Of a DNA stretch of 42,134 nt, positions 41,379 through 42,134 are shown one piece after another (the first letter of the stretch is position 1; the number at the start of each line of letters is the position of its first letter). The notes beneath the pieces are model-generated. The model was not told the DNA's origin. It saw only the letters and a program-made list of their open reading frames with translations, and made no database searches. The stretch comes from Burkholderiales bacterium. GTDB taxonomy: Bacteria > Pseudomonadota > Gammaproteobacteria > Burkholderiales > Burkholderiaceae_C. Location of the stretch: positions 1 to 42,134 of the forward strand of contig JANXYH010000114.1 of NCBI GenBank assembly GCA_025350145.1. The letters are read 5' to 3'. A program made the position numbers and the translations under genes.

Positions 41379-42134
41379 TCAGCCACATTTGGCAAGAAAG
41401 CTCTGCAGGGTGCTGCGATCATTCAAGACATTCCGGTCCAACGACTCGAGGACGCGATCCATCTTGTGCTGATACAGCTTGCCGAGCGTAGGCTGATCAC
41501 TGTCGGCGCCCAGCAGATCGCCCACGGTCGAGCCGCTGTCATTGATGGTCTCCTTCATCCCGGCGCGTACGGGCGGGAAGCCATCGACTGCACGACCTTC
41601 GTTCAGGGCCGACTGCATGCTCGCGATGTGATCGTCGAGTTCCTTCAGGTAGTCGTTCCTTGCCTTGTCGAAGTCGGCACCGGGCTTGGTGCCTCGAGTC
41701 GCCGGACTAATCGTCGTGATTTTGATCGGATTGATGCCCTGGCCCTCGCCGGCGAGTTCCTGACGCAGAAAGCGCGCGTTGGTCAGGTTCTGCTGCGGAT
41801 CCGTTGTGTTATTCATGTAGGTCAGGAAGTCGTCCTTCGCGCTGAACGCCTTGGTCCTGGCGGCCAGCGAGTCAAAGTCACCCGTACCACTACGCGCCAG
41901 CGAATTGTCATGCAGTCCGGCCGAGTTGAATACGGTCACTTGGGCATCGGTATTGACCAGACCCGCCTCCTGCGCCAGACCGCCGCCCTTGGAGTAGCCG
42001 GCCACGTTGAAATCTACGCAGTCGTTCTTGAGCGTGCCGGTGAGCTGGCGCATCTGGGCGTACTGCTCGGTGTCCTTGCCCGTGCCATTGCGGCTGTTGG
42101 TCTCCCAGTCGACCAGGCTGTCCGGCTGCGTGTC
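41379..42134 (-). CDS. Lipase-like protein, N-terminus outside window; candidate toxic effector
   Basis: The frame is open to the right edge; 251 C-terminal residues are visible. The segment FNVAGYSKGGGLAQEAG holds a GxSxG nucleophile elbow (Ser48 of the visible part), followed by TVFNSAGLHDNS. This combination is found in alpha/beta-hydrolase proteins of the DUF2974/lipase class, including secreted antibacterial phospholipases. Just before it, DSLVDWETNSRNGTGK also resembles that group. The remaining 150 residues are charged and helical, ending in LNDRSTLQSFLAKCG, with no known secretion tag visible. The downstream exported ankyrin gene supports an effector/immunity reading. The catalytic Asp/His and any N-terminal delivery domain cannot be judged from this window. 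Confidence 0.72.
   Translation of the reverse strand, partial: DTQPDSLVDWETNSRNGTGKDTEQYAQMRQLTGTLKNDCVDFNVAGYSKGGGLAQEAGLVNTDAQVTVFNSAGLHDNSLARSGTGDFDSLAARTKAFSAKDDFLTYMNNTTDPQQNLTNARFLRQELAGEGQGINPIKITTISPATRGTKPGADFDKARNDYLKELDDHIASMQSALNEGRAVDGFPPVRAGMKETINDSGSTVGDLLGADSDQPTLGKLYQHKMDRVLESLDRNVLNDRSTLQSFLAKCG

Noticed and set aside
40585-42134. Assignment of the lipase-like protein to a specific secretion system
   Set aside because: No type IV or VI secretion genes and no delivery domain are visible in the window.

Overview
The window is GC-rich, densely coding chromosomal DNA. It most likely comes from a betaproteobacterium of the order Burkholderiales. The case rests on a Bug-type tripartite tricarboxylate transporter receptor, a DUF3717/DUF1289 protein, a Pcm-like methyltransferase next to tolC and near waaA, a bdhA-type 3-hydroxybutyrate dehydrogenase and the style of the intergenic repeats. 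Both ends (about 1-1160 and 40600-42134) look less GC-rich than the middle and carry accessory genes; that is a visual judgement. No phage, IS element, CRISPR array or rRNA was seen.

Layout. 1-964: end of a HigA-like antitoxin gene, then a DUF433/DUF5615 toxin-antitoxin pair. 965-1684: no recognisable gene. 1697-7363: Bug receptor, succinate-semialdehyde dehydrogenase, a degenerate GGDEF protein on the minus strand, then an FAD monooxygenase with a small DUF2783-like partner. 7364-7526: two copies of an 80-bp repeat. 7534-10093 (minus): molybdate transporter modABC with overlapping genes. 10158-10530 (minus): a HigA-like antitoxin behind a truncated toxin remnant. 10978-12838: tRNA-Gly(CCC), a Gly-rich membrane protein and trmB. 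12878-13702 (minus): uppP.

13901-21403: a TetR gene with its own operator, a frameshifted membrane-fusion protein, an RND pump, a Pcm-like methyltransferase and a TolC-like outer-membrane protein; together these would form a drug or solvent efflux system. 21507-24456: DUF1800, DUF1501 and DUF1272 genes. 24489-27244 (minus): waaA and a phosphomannomutase/phosphoglucomutase, both for envelope polysaccharide. 27461-31071: GMC oxidoreductase and a DEAD-box RNA helicase with a long structured leader. 31097-33306 (minus): third repeat copy, a DUF1223 protein and a probable inactive M48-like protein. 33433-35255: DUF3717-DUF1289 protein and a MATE transporter.

35263-38154 (minus) is a Cpx-like envelope-stress module: a CpxP/Spy-like Met/His-rich periplasmic protein, an OmpR-type regulator and a histidine kinase, preceded by an exact GTAAA-N5-GTAAA motif. 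It is followed by a lipoprotein gene (minus), bdhA (plus) and tRNA-Ser(CGA) (minus). The right edge holds an exported ankyrin protein overlapping or abutting the end of a lipase-like gene that runs out of the window. This is a candidate toxin/immunity pair.
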